Assembly (NCBI RefSeq): GCF_000760735.1
Contig: NZ_JMEX01000005.1
Coordinates: 1,029,237-1,084,581, forward strand
DNA: 55,345 nt
Source of the DNA: Rhodococcoides fascians A44A
GTDB taxonomy: Bacteria > Actinomycetota > Actinomycetes > Mycobacteriales > Mycobacteriaceae
Direction of reading: 5' to 3'
Of this stretch, positions 36,192 through 46,144 are shown in pieces. Made by a program: the position numbers and the translations under genes. Below the pieces are notes generated by a model. It had not been told where the DNA came from, did no database searches, and was given only the letters and a program-made list of their open reading frames with translations. Every line of letters begins with the position of its first letter. Within the stretch, counting starts at the first letter, position 1.

Positions 36192-37406
36192 GTGACCGAG
36201 CAGCAACGCACCGCACGGGTCGTCGGACCCGATTATCTCCTCGCCGGCAGATACCGCCTCGCCTACAAGCTCGGCGGTGGCGGAATGGGTGCCGTGTGGC
36301 TTGCGCAGGACACGCTGATGGGAAGAAAAGTTGCCGTCAAACAGGTCACCTCGACGATCGACCTGAGCGAGAAGGCCGCGCGCGAAGTCCGTAATCGCGC
36401 CATGCGTGAGGGACGGATCGCCGCGCGGCTGTCCAGCCCACATGCCATCGCCATGCACGACGTCGCGATCGAGGACGGAGAACCGTGGCTCGTCATGGAG
36501 TACATGCCGTCACGGTCGCTGGCGCAGGCACTGAACATCGCCGAGACGCTGCCACCGTACGAGGTAGCGCAGGTGGGCGCCCAGGTTGCCGACGCGCTCA
36601 CCGAGGCACACGAGGCAGGTATCGTCCACCGCGACATCAAACCGGGCAACATCCTCATCGCCGACCGTGGCCGGACGCTCGGGATCGTCAAGATCAGCGA
36701 CTTCGGGATCTCGCGTGCGAAAGGTGATGTGGAGGAGTCGGATTCGAGCGTCATCACCGGAACTCCCGCCTACTTCGCTCCCGAGGTCGCACGCGGACAG
36801 GATCCGACCGAGGCAAGCGACGTCTTCTCCCTCGGCGCGACGCTGTACACCGCGATCGAGGGCAGACCGCCGTTCGACATCGACGAGGACTCCATCGCAC
36901 TGCTGCACCGAGTCGCTCGCGGCCAGATCATCTCGCCCAGCAGATCAGGAGATCTCACCCCGGCGTTGCTGCACATGCTCGAGCCGGACCCGTCTCGCAG
37001 GCCGACCATGGCACAGGCCAGAGACGAGATCATCCGGAGCGCGGTCAGCAGCAAAGGATCCATTGCGTCGCTTCGCGGTGTTCCACTCACCACATCGGAC
37101 GGCGTCGTTCCGGGGTGGGCACACCGATCCACGCCCGTCGCGGAAACCCGCCGCCCGTCACGCGAATTCGGCAACACTGTCGCAGGGCTTCCCGCAGTGC
37201 GCTCGACCGGGCTCTCGGACACCACACCCAAGCCCTACGCCCCGCCCCCGTTCGACGTGCCCAAGAAGAAGAATCCGTTGGACAAGGTGCTCGATGCAGT
37301 CGACGACGCCGTGGGAGACAAGGTCGACATCCCGCCTGCGGTGATTCTGGGCGTGGGAGTGGCTGTCGTCCTACTGATGGTGGTGCTGCTGATCGTCCTC
37401 CTCTGA
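36192..37406 (+). CDS. Membrane-anchored serine/threonine protein kinase (PknB-type)
   Basis: A 404-residue Hanks-type kinase. The Gly loop is LGGGGMGAVW, the ATP-binding Lys is Lys50 in VAVKQV, the catalytic loop HRDIKPGN has Asp148, and DFG begins at Asp170; the activation segment runs to the APE-like APEVARG with the likely phosphorylated SSVITGTPAY. After the kinase domain (to about 275) comes a juxtamembrane linker and one C-terminal membrane helix (AVILGVGVAVVLLMVVLLIVLL) with no extracellular sensor, so there are no PASTA domains. GTG 36192 is preferred over GTG 36186. It is divergent from imuA'. Substrates are unknown; two-component systems lie downstream on the other strand. Confidence 0.92.
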   Translation: MTEQQRTARVVGPDYLLAGRYRLAYKLGGGGMGAVWLAQDTLMGRKVAVKQVTSTIDLSEKAAREVRNRAMREGRIAARLSSPHAIAMHDVAIEDGEPWLVMEYMPSRSLAQALNIAETLPPYEVAQVGAQVADALTEAHEAGIVHRDIKPGNILIADRGRTLGIVKISDFGISRAKGDVEESDSSVITGTPAYFAPEVARGQDPTEASDVFSLGATLYTAIEGRPPFDIDEDSIALLHRVARGQIISPSRSGDLTPALLHMLEPDPSRRPTMAQARDEIIRSAVSSKGSIASLRGVPLTTSDGVVPGWAHRSTPVAETRRPSREFGNTVAGLPAVRSTGLSDTTPKPYAPPPFDVPKKKNPLDKVLDAVDDAVGDKVDIPPAVILGVGVAVVLLMVVLLIVLL

Positions 37407-37469
37407 ATCTCCGTCCAGGAATCGGAAGAACTGCGCGAGAACGCTCGGCGAACGACCGAGGCCGGAGAG

Positions 37470-38108
37470 CTATCGACTCTCGAACACGGCAATGGCGATC
37501 TGCACTCGGTTGGTGCATCCGAGCTTGGCCAACACTCTCGACACGTAGGTCTTGACGGTCGCGACACTCATGAAGAGCGACCCGCTGATCTCGGCATTCG
37601 ACAATCCCTGCGCCACCGCGATTGCCACTTCACGTTCCCGATCGGTCAGCACGTCCAGTACATCGTCGGCCCCGGCCGTGCGTCGATCCTGCTCGCGCCA
37701 GGCCGACACGAGTGTTCCGACGGCCGACGGCGACAGCATCGACTCACCGTCCTGCACTCGCTTGACGGCCTCGATGATGTCCCGCGGAGGAGTGTCCTTC
37801 AGCAGGAAGCCGTTGGCGCCCAGCCGAAGTGCTCGAAGGAGGTACTCGTCGGTGTCGAATGTCGTGAGCACCAGGATCGCCGGACCTCCCGTGCTAGTCC
37901 TGAGCATCTCGGTTGCGGCCAGACCGTCCATGACGGGCATTCGTATGTCCATCAGAACCACGTCCGGCTCGAGCCGTCGAGCCGCGTCGACACCGCTCGC
38001 GCCGTCCGCGGCCTCACCGACCACCCGAATCGAACTGTCGGACTGCAGAATCATCGACAAACCCGATCGGACCAGAGCGTCGTCGTCGACGAGGAGAACA
38101 TCGATCAC
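37470..38108 (-). CDS. NarL/LuxR-family response regulator
   Basis: A 212-residue regulator: receiver with VDDD at 7-10, phospho-acceptor Asp54 in VLMDIRMP, and the conserved Lys in GFLLKDTPP, then a LuxR-type helix-turn-helix (LTDREREVAIAVAQGLSNAEI..VATVKTYVSRVLAKLG). GTG 38108 overlaps the upstream kinase stop by four bases (GTGA), which favours this start over ATG 38126. It is the last gene of the yqeB-like, kinase, regulator operon. Confidence 0.94.
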   Translation of the reverse strand: MIDVLLVDDDALVRSGLSMILQSDSSIRVVGEAADGASGVDAARRLEPDVVLMDIRMPVMDGLAATEMLRTSTGGPAILVLTTFDTDEYLLRALRLGANGFLLKDTPPRDIIEAVKRVQDGESMLSPSAVGTLVSAWREQDRRTAGADDVLDVLTDREREVAIAVAQGLSNAEISGSLFMSVATVKTYVSRVLAKLGCTNRVQIAIAVFESR

Positions 38109-39238
38109 CTCGGCCACGGCAACCATGCTTCCAGTACGTATCCGACCGACCCGTCGACGGTCTTCACCCCGTGTTCGAGCCGACCGCCGGCCAAGGACAG
38201 CCGCTCGGACAGACCGATCAGCCCCGTGCGAGAACCCGGCACGACCGAGTCGCGCCCGCCCAGCGCGTTGGACACCGACACGAGCATCCCCTCTCCTTCC
38301 GGCCGAATCGACACCTGCACTGCAGAGCCCGCCGCATGCTTGCGGGCGTTGGTCAGGCCCTCCTGAACGACACGAAAGACGTTACGCCCCATGGTCGCAG
38401 GAACGCCGCCCGCGTCCAACCGACTGTCGAAATCGACCACGACTCCGGCTGCGCGAACCTCGTCGATCAGCGCCGGTACGTCATCGATCGACGATCCCGG
38501 TTTCATCGGTGGTGAATCCTCGTCGGATCGCAGTACGCCCAGGATTTCCCGGAGATCGTTCAACGCACCGTGCGCACTGGTTCTGATGGTTCCCGCGATC
38601 TTCTCGATGTCGGCTGCATCGGCGTCGGACCGCACCTCGAGCGCACCGGCATGCAAACTCACCATCGAAATCCGGTGTGCCAGGGCATCGTGCATCTCTC
38701 TGGCAATCCGCTCACGTTCCTGGCCACGAACCCGATCTGCCCGGTCCGCCGCCGCAGCCTCCGCTCGTTCGGCGCGCTCGCGAAGCGAATCGATGACCTC
38801 TCGCCGCGCCTTGACGATCGCACCCCACGCCATCGGGATACTGAGCAGCGCCAAGCTCAGAATTCCCGTCGACACCACCGAGTCACCGACCGAGAAGAAG
38901 CGTGCGTACACCAGCGAAGCCACGAGATGCAGCGCAACGATCGCCGCGGTGACCCTCCACGTTCGCATCGATGCCACGGTGTAGATCGCCACCAACTCCG
39001 CGCCGCCCGCAGCGTCGGAGAACACCGTCAAGGCTGCGAGCACGAGCGCGATACCGACCGGCCGGCGCCGACGCCACCACAGCAATGCAGTCGCGACGAC
39101 GCCGATCGCAACCGCGGTCGCCACACGCAAGTTCGAGAAATCGGCGGCGGTCACCCCGTCGAAGACGACCATTGCTGCGATGAACAGCGAGAACGCCATT
39201 GCGCCGAGATCGCCGGTACGCCGACGCGACACGGTCAT
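38105..39238 (-). CDS. NarL-type sensor histidine kinase
   Basis: A 377-residue kinase with about five N-terminal membrane helices (residues 12-142), a coiled coil (VIDSLRERAERAEAAAADRADRV), a HisKA_3 domain with phosphorylated His183 in REMHDALAHRI, and an ATPase domain with NVFRVVQEGLTNARKH (N box) and GLIGLSERL (G box). No large extracytoplasmic domain is present, so it probably senses within the membrane, like DesK/LiaS-type kinases. It overlaps the gene before it (ATGA at 39235-39238) and the regulator after it (GTGA), so all three are translationally coupled. Confidence 0.93.
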   Translation of the reverse strand: MTVSRRRTGDLGAMAFSLFIAAMVVFDGVTAADFSNLRVATAVAIGVVATALLWWRRRRPVGIALVLAALTVFSDAAGGAELVAIYTVASMRTWRVTAAIVALHLVASLVYARFFSVGDSVVSTGILSLALLSIPMAWGAIVKARREVIDSLRERAERAEAAAADRADRVRGQERERIAREMHDALAHRISMVSLHAGALEVRSDADAADIEKIAGTIRTSAHGALNDLREILGVLRSDEDSPPMKPGSSIDDVPALIDEVRAAGVVVDFDSRLDAGGVPATMGRNVFRVVQEGLTNARKHAAGSAVQVSIRPEGEGMLVSVSNALGGRDSVVPGSRTGLIGLSERLSLAGGRLEHGVKTVDGSVGYVLEAWLPWPR

Positions 39239-39921
39239 CCGCGCACCAGCGGTCGCCAGTACTGCGTGCTCTTGCGTTCACGAACAACGATTCCCAACCG
39301 GTCCAGCGCCTCACGTAGCTCGGACGCATCCTCGCGAGACTTCTTCTGCAACGCCATTTCTCGGGCGCGCATCACGGCGTCGACCTCGGCGGGAAGCGTC
39401 GGCGATCCCGGAATCCAACGCTGATACAGGCTTTCGTACGGATCGCCCTCCACGAAGGAGTAGCCGTGTTCGACGAACACACGCTCCACCGCGGGTTCCT
39501 TCTCCTCGATCGGTGCGCGAACGACCTGACGCGACGCCGCGTCGAGGACGACGAGTTCCTTGCCGTCGACGAACACCGTCGACGCATCGGCCCGAGCGAC
39601 CGACGTCGTCCGGCCTTCCTCGGTCAGACGCAGGCCCGACGCGGAGACGACGACGCGGAGACTGTCGTGAAATGCGAAGGCGACGAACGCGGCTCCCAGT
39701 GCGACACCGATCCCGGTGGTCAGATACTGCACCCACCAGTGCGACCACGAAGCAACGAACTCGAACACTCCCTGGAACGGGATCCACTTCTGCGACGCTG
39801 CCCACGGTGCCCAGCGTGGGAGAAAGAATCCGACGGCGCCACCGACCGCGGGCGCGACCACCGCCAGAAACACCCGGTCGGCGGTGGGAAGCCACAGCAC
39901 CGATTCGCTCTTGTCCTTCAT
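39235..39921 (-). CDS. YqeB-like membrane protein
   Basis: A 228-residue protein with two membrane hairpin segments (VFLAVVAPAVGGAVGFFLPRW and YLTTGIGVALGAAFVAFAF) followed by a PH-like beta-rich cytoplasmic part (SLRVVVSASGLRLTEEGRTTSVARADASTVFVDGKELVVLD) and a helical C terminus. I recognise it as a YqeB-family protein of actinobacteria; the function is unknown. ATG 39921 is the start. Its tight coupling with the kinase and regulator genes downstream suggests it modulates that two-component system. Confidence 0.75.
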   Translation of the reverse strand: MKDKSESVLWLPTADRVFLAVVAPAVGGAVGFFLPRWAPWAASQKWIPFQGVFEFVASWSHWWVQYLTTGIGVALGAAFVAFAFHDSLRVVVSASGLRLTEEGRTTSVARADASTVFVDGKELVVLDAASRQVVRAPIEEKEPAVERVFVEHGYSFVEGDPYESLYQRWIPGSPTLPAEVDAVMRAREMALQKKSREDASELREALDRLGIVVRERKSTQYWRPLVRG

Positions 39922-39989
39922 GACCTCGACGCTAGTGGCACCGAAGGTCGATCCGACAGTCTCCGAAAGTCTATTCCTGCATCCAGCCG

Positions 39990-40637
39990 TCAATCGATCC
40001 GACGCTTGTGGGCCCACCTGGTCAGGGCGTTGCGATTGGATTGCTGTGTCTTCCGCAGCACGTTCGACGCGTGGGTCTCTACGGTCTTGACCGAGATGAA
40101 CAGATCCTCCGCGATCTCTCGATACGTGTAACCGCGCGCCAACAACCTCAACACTTCGAGTTCGCGCGGTGTCAGCGAATCCAGCTCCGGATCCAGCGGC
40201 GGCTCCGGAACGGCCGAATTGCCGGTGAAGGAGTCGAGAACGAACCCGGCGAGTCGAGGCGAGAACACCGCGTCCCCGCCTGCCACCCGCCGCACGCCGT
40301 CGGCCAGTTCGGCTCCTGAAATGGTCTTGGTGACGTAACCGCGTGCACCGGCTCGGATCACGGCGATGACGTCCTCGGCTGCGTCGGACACCGACAACGC
40401 CAGACACACCGGACCGGACGATATACGTCCGAGTACCGCCACACCACCGCCGTCGGGCATGTGCACGTCCAAGAGGACCACGTCGGGCTTGGTCGAGTCG
40501 ATTCCCGCTACCGCGTCGGCAACCCCGCCTGCCTCACCGACCACCTCGATATCGCCTTCGCGCGCCAGTTCGGCTCTGACTCCGGAGCGGAACACTGCAT
40601 GGTCGTCGACGAGAAAGACACGGAAGGTGTCGGTCAC
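39990..40637 (-). CDS. NarL/LuxR-family response regulator
   Basis: A 215-residue regulator with receiver residues DDH at 11-13, phospho-acceptor Asp57 in VVLLDVHMPDGGG, and the Lys in GYVTKTISG. The C-terminal LuxR helix-turn-helix (LTPRELEVLRLLARGYTYREIAEDLFISVKTVETHASNVLRK) is intact. GTG 40637 overlaps the stop of the PspC-kinase gene (GTGA), so it is co-translated with its cognate kinase. Confidence 0.94.
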   Translation of the reverse strand: MTDTFRVFLVDDHAVFRSGVRAELAREGDIEVVGEAGGVADAVAGIDSTKPDVVLLDVHMPDGGGVAVLGRISSGPVCLALSVSDAAEDVIAVIRAGARGYVTKTISGAELADGVRRVAGGDAVFSPRLAGFVLDSFTGNSAVPEPPLDPELDSLTPRELEVLRLLARGYTYREIAEDLFISVKTVETHASNVLRKTQQSNRNALTRWAHKRRID

Positions 40638-41953
40638 CGGGGCTGCTCCTGCGGTAGTGGTTGTTCGGACGTCTGCGATTCAGGGGATGTGATGTGGTCG
40701 GCAACATGAATCTGCCTGTCGGGAGCCGAATCGTGCCGGGGCATCAGGATGCGCACTTCGGTTCCTCTGCCCACGGTGGAGCGTACCGACACCTGACCAC
40801 CTCGACGTTCGATTCTGCCGTGGATGGATTTGGCGAGTCCTTGCCGATCCGTCGGCACCAGGTTCTCGTCGAAACCGCTGCCGCGATCGCGCACGAAGAC
40901 CGTCACCTTGTCCGCCTCGGTCTCGGCGAAGAGGTCGATGTTGGTCTCGCCGGAGTGCTTGGCTGCGTTGACGAGCGCTTCCCGCGTCGCGCCGAGCAAA
41001 GCGGTGAAGTGCTCACGTGGAAGCCCGGAGTCGGAGTTCTCGGCCGAGAGTTGCACGTCGCCGACTGTGATCGGCCGAACCGTGACGCCGTGCTGATCCT
41101 CGACCTCGCCTGCGATGGTCTTCAGCGCCTCGGACAGGGACGAATGATCGGTGTCCCCGCCCTCGAACAGCCACTTCCGCAGCTCTCGCTCCTGCCCACG
41201 GGCCAGACGCATCACTTCCTGCGGCTGATCCGACTGTTTCTGGATGAGCGCCAGCGTCTGCAGCACGGAATCGTGCAGATGGGAGGCGATCTCCTCGCGC
41301 TCGTCGTTCCGAATACGAGCCGACCGCTCGGCGTTCAAGGTGCGCCACAGACGCAACCAGACCGGGACCGTCAGCAGACCGGCCCCGACCAGTGTCACGA
41401 TGACCGCGAGCAACGAGGACCTGATCGACGCGATGTCAACCCTGGCCAGCACCACGACGCAGAGTCCGAGGATGATCAACGTCGCGCCGCCGACGACACG
41501 AGCCCAGCTGAGGACGGTCGGCTTCTTCGGCATCCCGAGCAGAGACCTCGGACCTTCGGAGTCGAACTCCCGCCATACGAGCGCCGCACCGACGATCACC
41601 ACGACGACAGGAACGAGTACCGACGCCGCCGTGCCGTTCAGCAGCCACGCCAAGCCGGCCGCGAGCCCGAGGCCGAGCGCCGCGAGACCCAATGCCCGCT
41701 GGCGCTCGGCCGAACTCGGCCGGTCCACGTCGTCACCTGCCGGGGTGAACACCCACAGCAACCCGTAGGCGAAGATTCCGGCGCCCGCCATGACGGCGAG
41801 CAACGCAAACGCGACTCGGACCTTGAAGACGTCGACACCCAGATGGTCGGAGAGTCCACCTGCGACTCCGCCCACGATCCTTCCGCCGCCGCGCCGGTAG
41901 AACTTCACCGGCTCGGCGCCCGGGGACGAGGACGCGGCATCGACAGGGAGCAC
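40634..41953 (-). CDS. PspC-domain sensor histidine kinase
   Basis: A 439-residue kinase. Residues 17-75 form a PspC domain (FYRRGGGRIVGGVAGGLSDHLGVD...VRVAFALLAVMAGAGIFAYGLLW), normally found in envelope-stress proteins. Further membrane helices follow to about residue 205, then a HisKA_3-like helix with His227 in ASHLHDSVLQTLAL and an ATPase domain (ATREALVNAAKHSG, RDRGSGFD). GTG 41953 is the start. A second PspC-domain protein is encoded nearby at 42867. A role in sensing membrane or cell-wall stress is inferred from the domain. Confidence 0.92.
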   Translation of the reverse strand: MLPVDAASSSPGAEPVKFYRRGGGRIVGGVAGGLSDHLGVDVFKVRVAFALLAVMAGAGIFAYGLLWVFTPAGDDVDRPSSAERQRALGLAALGLGLAAGLAWLLNGTAASVLVPVVVVIVGAALVWREFDSEGPRSLLGMPKKPTVLSWARVVGGATLIILGLCVVVLARVDIASIRSSLLAVIVTLVGAGLLTVPVWLRLWRTLNAERSARIRNDEREEIASHLHDSVLQTLALIQKQSDQPQEVMRLARGQERELRKWLFEGGDTDHSSLSEALKTIAGEVEDQHGVTVRPITVGDVQLSAENSDSGLPREHFTALLGATREALVNAAKHSGETNIDLFAETEADKVTVFVRDRGSGFDENLVPTDRQGLAKSIHGRIERRGGQVSVRSTVGRGTEVRILMPRHDSAPDRQIHVADHITSPESQTSEQPLPQEQPR

Positions 41954-42024
41954 GTCATCGATCCTGGCACGAATCGAGCCGCACCCGCATCAGGGTCTCC
42001 CCTGATTTCCGCACCGGACTGATG

Positions 42025-42717
42025 TCAGGACGGAATCGCGCGCCACTCCTCGGTTCTGTCGGCGGTCGCCTCGGCAAGAGCCTTCTTCGTGGCGTCGGCG
42101 TCGTAGTCCTTGCCGTACACCGGCGTACCAGGCTGCTGACGCCACGATTCTTCGAGCGTGCCGGCGTCCACCGGCTCGAATCCCAGAGCGTCGACGACGT
42201 CGAAGACGAGCTTCTTGCCCGGCCCGTCGGCACCCGCGACGGGAAGCGCGATTCTCGTCCGGGTGGACGCAGCGTCGGTTCCGGCGGGAACGCCCTTCTC
42301 GAGAAGATGCTTCCACCAGATTCCGTTGAACACCTTGAACACATCCGACGATCGATCACCGAAATGCTCGGCAACCCACACGCTTTCGGGCTTGCCGTTC
42401 TCGATCTCGGCGATCAGGCCGTCGCGCTGCTGCGGGTAGTAGTTGTTGGTCTCGATGATCGGCGCGCCTGGCTTGGCCGCATCGAGAATGTCCGACGCCA
42501 GGTCCGGGGTGTTCTTCTGTGGAATGCTCACGATAACGAGATCGGCGTCGGCGGCTGCGTCCTTGCTCCACACTGCCTCGGCGCCGGTGTCGGCAGCCAA
42601 CTCGGCCAACGTCTCCGGTGCGCGCGAATTCGACACGCGCACGTCGTGTCCGAGTTCGGCCAGCTTGCGGGTCAGGGTGCCGCCGATGAGCCCGGCCCCG
42701 ATGATTCCGATCTTCAC
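42025..42717 (-). CDS. NAD(P)-binding oxidoreductase, F420-dependent NADP reductase-like fold
   Basis: A 230-residue Rossmann protein. The dinucleotide-binding motif GIIGAGLIGGTLTRKLAELGHDV at the N terminus, followed by NSRAPETL, resembles the NADP-binding half of F420H2:NADP oxidoreductases (pfam F420_oxidored). Such proteins reduce NADP or act on small carbonyls; the substrate here is not evident. GTG 42717 has GAAGGAG 7 nt upstream. It lies between the PspC-kinase gene (71 bp downstream) and the divergent PspC protein gene. Confidence 0.83.
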   Translation of the reverse strand: MKIGIIGAGLIGGTLTRKLAELGHDVRVSNSRAPETLAELAADTGAEAVWSKDAAADADLVIVSIPQKNTPDLASDILDAAKPGAPIIETNNYYPQQRDGLIAEIENGKPESVWVAEHFGDRSSDVFKVFNGIWWKHLLEKGVPAGTDAASTRTRIALPVAGADGPGKKLVFDVVDALGFEPVDAGTLEESWRQQPGTPVYGKDYDADATKKALAEATADRTEEWRAIPS

Positions 42718-42866
42718 GCGTTTCTCCTTCGTGATGCGAATGGTCGTTCTCGAAGTAGCAAGCCGTGGGATGCCGAGAACATTCCTGCAACTCGTGCGTG
42801 AAGGTAGGGAAAACATCAGGGCGATCCCCGATGGTCTCCGTGCACCCGACGGGCCACGATGGTTCC

Positions 42867-44258
42867 ATGAGCAACTTGGCCGTCTCCGAACAGCTACAGC
42901 AGATGTGGCGTACGCGCCCGTATCGGTTGCCACAGCGTGGCCATGTCGCGGGTGTCGCCGCCGGCATCGGCTACCGCTACGGCGTCGATCCCGTCCTCGT
43001 TCGCGTCGCGCTCGTCGTCGGCACCATCTTCGGCGGAGCAGGCATCGTCCTGTACCTCGCCGCCTGGCTGCTCTTCAGCAAGGCAGGAGATGCAGCCTCT
43101 CCCGCCGAGTCGCTGATGGGCAGAGGCACCAGCTCGGAATCCAACACCAAGATCGTGGTCCTGATCGTGGCGCTGATCATCGCGGTCTCCACCCTGGGTC
43201 CCGTCGGTGTCGGATTGGGCGGATCCGGCGCCATCAGCATGGTCGCGCTTCTCGCCGGACTGTGGCTACTGCACCAGAGGCAGCCGCAACCACCCGAGTT
43301 CCTGCCCGGCGGTGCACAGGTCTACGCGCAACAGGATTTCCCGATCTCGTTCAACACGCCGTACACCCCGGCGCCGTGGGCAGGTGCCAACTACCGCCCG
43401 CCCAACTATCGACCCGCGGGCTACACACCTCCCGCGTACTCGCCGTACACGACACTGCCCACGACGTACGTTCCGTCCACACCCCCACCCACCGACCGGT
43501 CGACGGGTTCCGAGGTGAACCTGAACAAATCCGAGTCCGCGGCGCCGGCCCAGCCGACGGACACGACCACCGGCCCGACACCACCGTCGTGGGATCCGTT
43601 GGGCGTCGCCCCCTTCGCCTGGGACCTACCCGAACCGACGACTGTTCACCTTCCGGCGTCGACCACTCCGAAGAAGCGGCGCTCACGGTGGACGTCGAGT
43701 TTCATCGGGTTGGCCCTGCTCGCCGCAGCCGTCACCGGCGGCATCGCGGCGGCAACGGGGTCGGAGTGGCTCTCCCCCGCACGCATCGGGGCCGTAGCTC
43801 TCGGTGTCCTCGCCGTCGGACTGATCCTCGGCGCATTCCTACGCAAGGGGTACGGCCTGCTGGTCGTCGCATTCCCTGTACTCGGTTTCGTGATCCTCGC
43901 ATCCATCGTGGGACCGGTGAACTTCGACGGCGCAACCAGCGGGTCGGTCGATGCACGGCCGACGACGGTCGCGCAACTCCAACCGTCGTACAGCATCGCC
44001 GGCGGTGACCTCCAACTCGACTTGCGCGGCCTCGCCCTCACCGACAACCGAACTGTCGCAATCGATGTCACCGGAGGAAACGCGACCATCTGGGTACCGT
44101 CGACGATGACAATCGACCCGACCTGCGTGGCAGTCATGGGATCGGCTGCCTGCGGATCCGGTGGCCTGCAGCGCGGCACCGACGCAGCCGAGGACGCCCC
44201 TGTTCTCACCATCGACGGAGATGTCCGTCTCGGAAACTTGGAGATCATCCATGAATAG
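42867..44258 (+). CDS. PspC-domain membrane protein with Pro-rich linker
   Basis: A 463-residue protein. A PspC domain (YRLPQRGHVAGVAAGIGYRYGVDPVLVRVALVVGTIFGGAGIVLYLAAW) is followed by two helices, a Pro/Tyr/Thr-rich linker of about 110 residues (YRPPNYRPAGYTPPAYSPY), three further helices, and a C-terminal extracytoplasmic beta-rich region (LDLRGLALTDNRTVAIDVTGGNATIWVP) resembling the LiaF/YvqF cell-wall-stress domain. ATG 42867 is chosen. It forms an operon with the next small gene, whose start overlaps its stop. Involvement with the PspC kinase is an inference from shared domains and proximity. Confidence 0.85.
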   Translation: MSNLAVSEQLQQMWRTRPYRLPQRGHVAGVAAGIGYRYGVDPVLVRVALVVGTIFGGAGIVLYLAAWLLFSKAGDAASPAESLMGRGTSSESNTKIVVLIVALIIAVSTLGPVGVGLGGSGAISMVALLAGLWLLHQRQPQPPEFLPGGAQVYAQQDFPISFNTPYTPAPWAGANYRPPNYRPAGYTPPAYSPYTTLPTTYVPSTPPPTDRSTGSEVNLNKSESAAPAQPTDTTTGPTPPSWDPLGVAPFAWDLPEPTTVHLPASTTPKKRRSRWTSSFIGLALLAAAVTGGIAAATGSEWLSPARIGAVALGVLAVGLILGAFLRKGYGLLVVAFPVLGFVILASIVGPVNFDGATSGSVDARPTTVAQLQPSYSIAGGDLQLDLRGLALTDNRTVAIDVTGGNATIWVPSTMTIDPTCVAVMGSAACGSGGLQRGTDAAEDAPVLTIDGDVRLGNLEIIHE

Positions 44259-44499
44259 CAGCGAGTACGGAGACAGTGACACCGACACGGCCGAAGAACG
44301 AAACGCGCGCACCCGACCCTCGGCGTTGCTGTTTCTCTCCGGACTCGTGGCCCTGCTGGTCAGCGTCAGCGCTCTGATCGGGCCCTCGGCCCTCGAGTCC
44401 CTCGGCAACGTTCAGTTCCGCTGGGTCTTCGTCGTCGCGGCGATCGTCGTCGGACTGGCCCTTCTCCTCGCCCCAGGCCGGGGCGGGAAGAAGAACTAG
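44251..44499 (+). CDS. Small membrane protein of the PspC operon
   Basis: An 82-residue protein with an acidic N terminus (SSEYGDSDTDTAEERNAR), two hydrophobic helices (ALLFLSGLVALLVSVSALIG and FRWVFVVAAIVVGLALLLAP) and a short basic end (GRGGKKN). ATG 44251 overlaps the PspC gene stop by 8 bp, so it is translationally coupled to it. It is convergent with guaA, 7 bp away. The family is not known to me; a role with the PspC protein is likely from context. Confidence 0.78.
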   Translation: MNSSEYGDSDTDTAEERNARTRPSALLFLSGLVALLVSVSALIGPSALESLGNVQFRWVFVVAAIVVGLALLLAPGRGGKKN

Positions 44500-44505
44500 A
44501 GAATT

Positions 44506-46096
<1,591 letters not shown>

Positions 46097-46144
46097 CGGA
46101 ACAGTCTAGTGGCGCGCGACAGGCTGGTTCCACGCAGCATCTTC

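Noticed and set aside
37407..37469. Terminator between the Ser/Thr kinase and the convergent response regulator
   Set aside because: No inverted repeat longer than 5-6 bp could be found.
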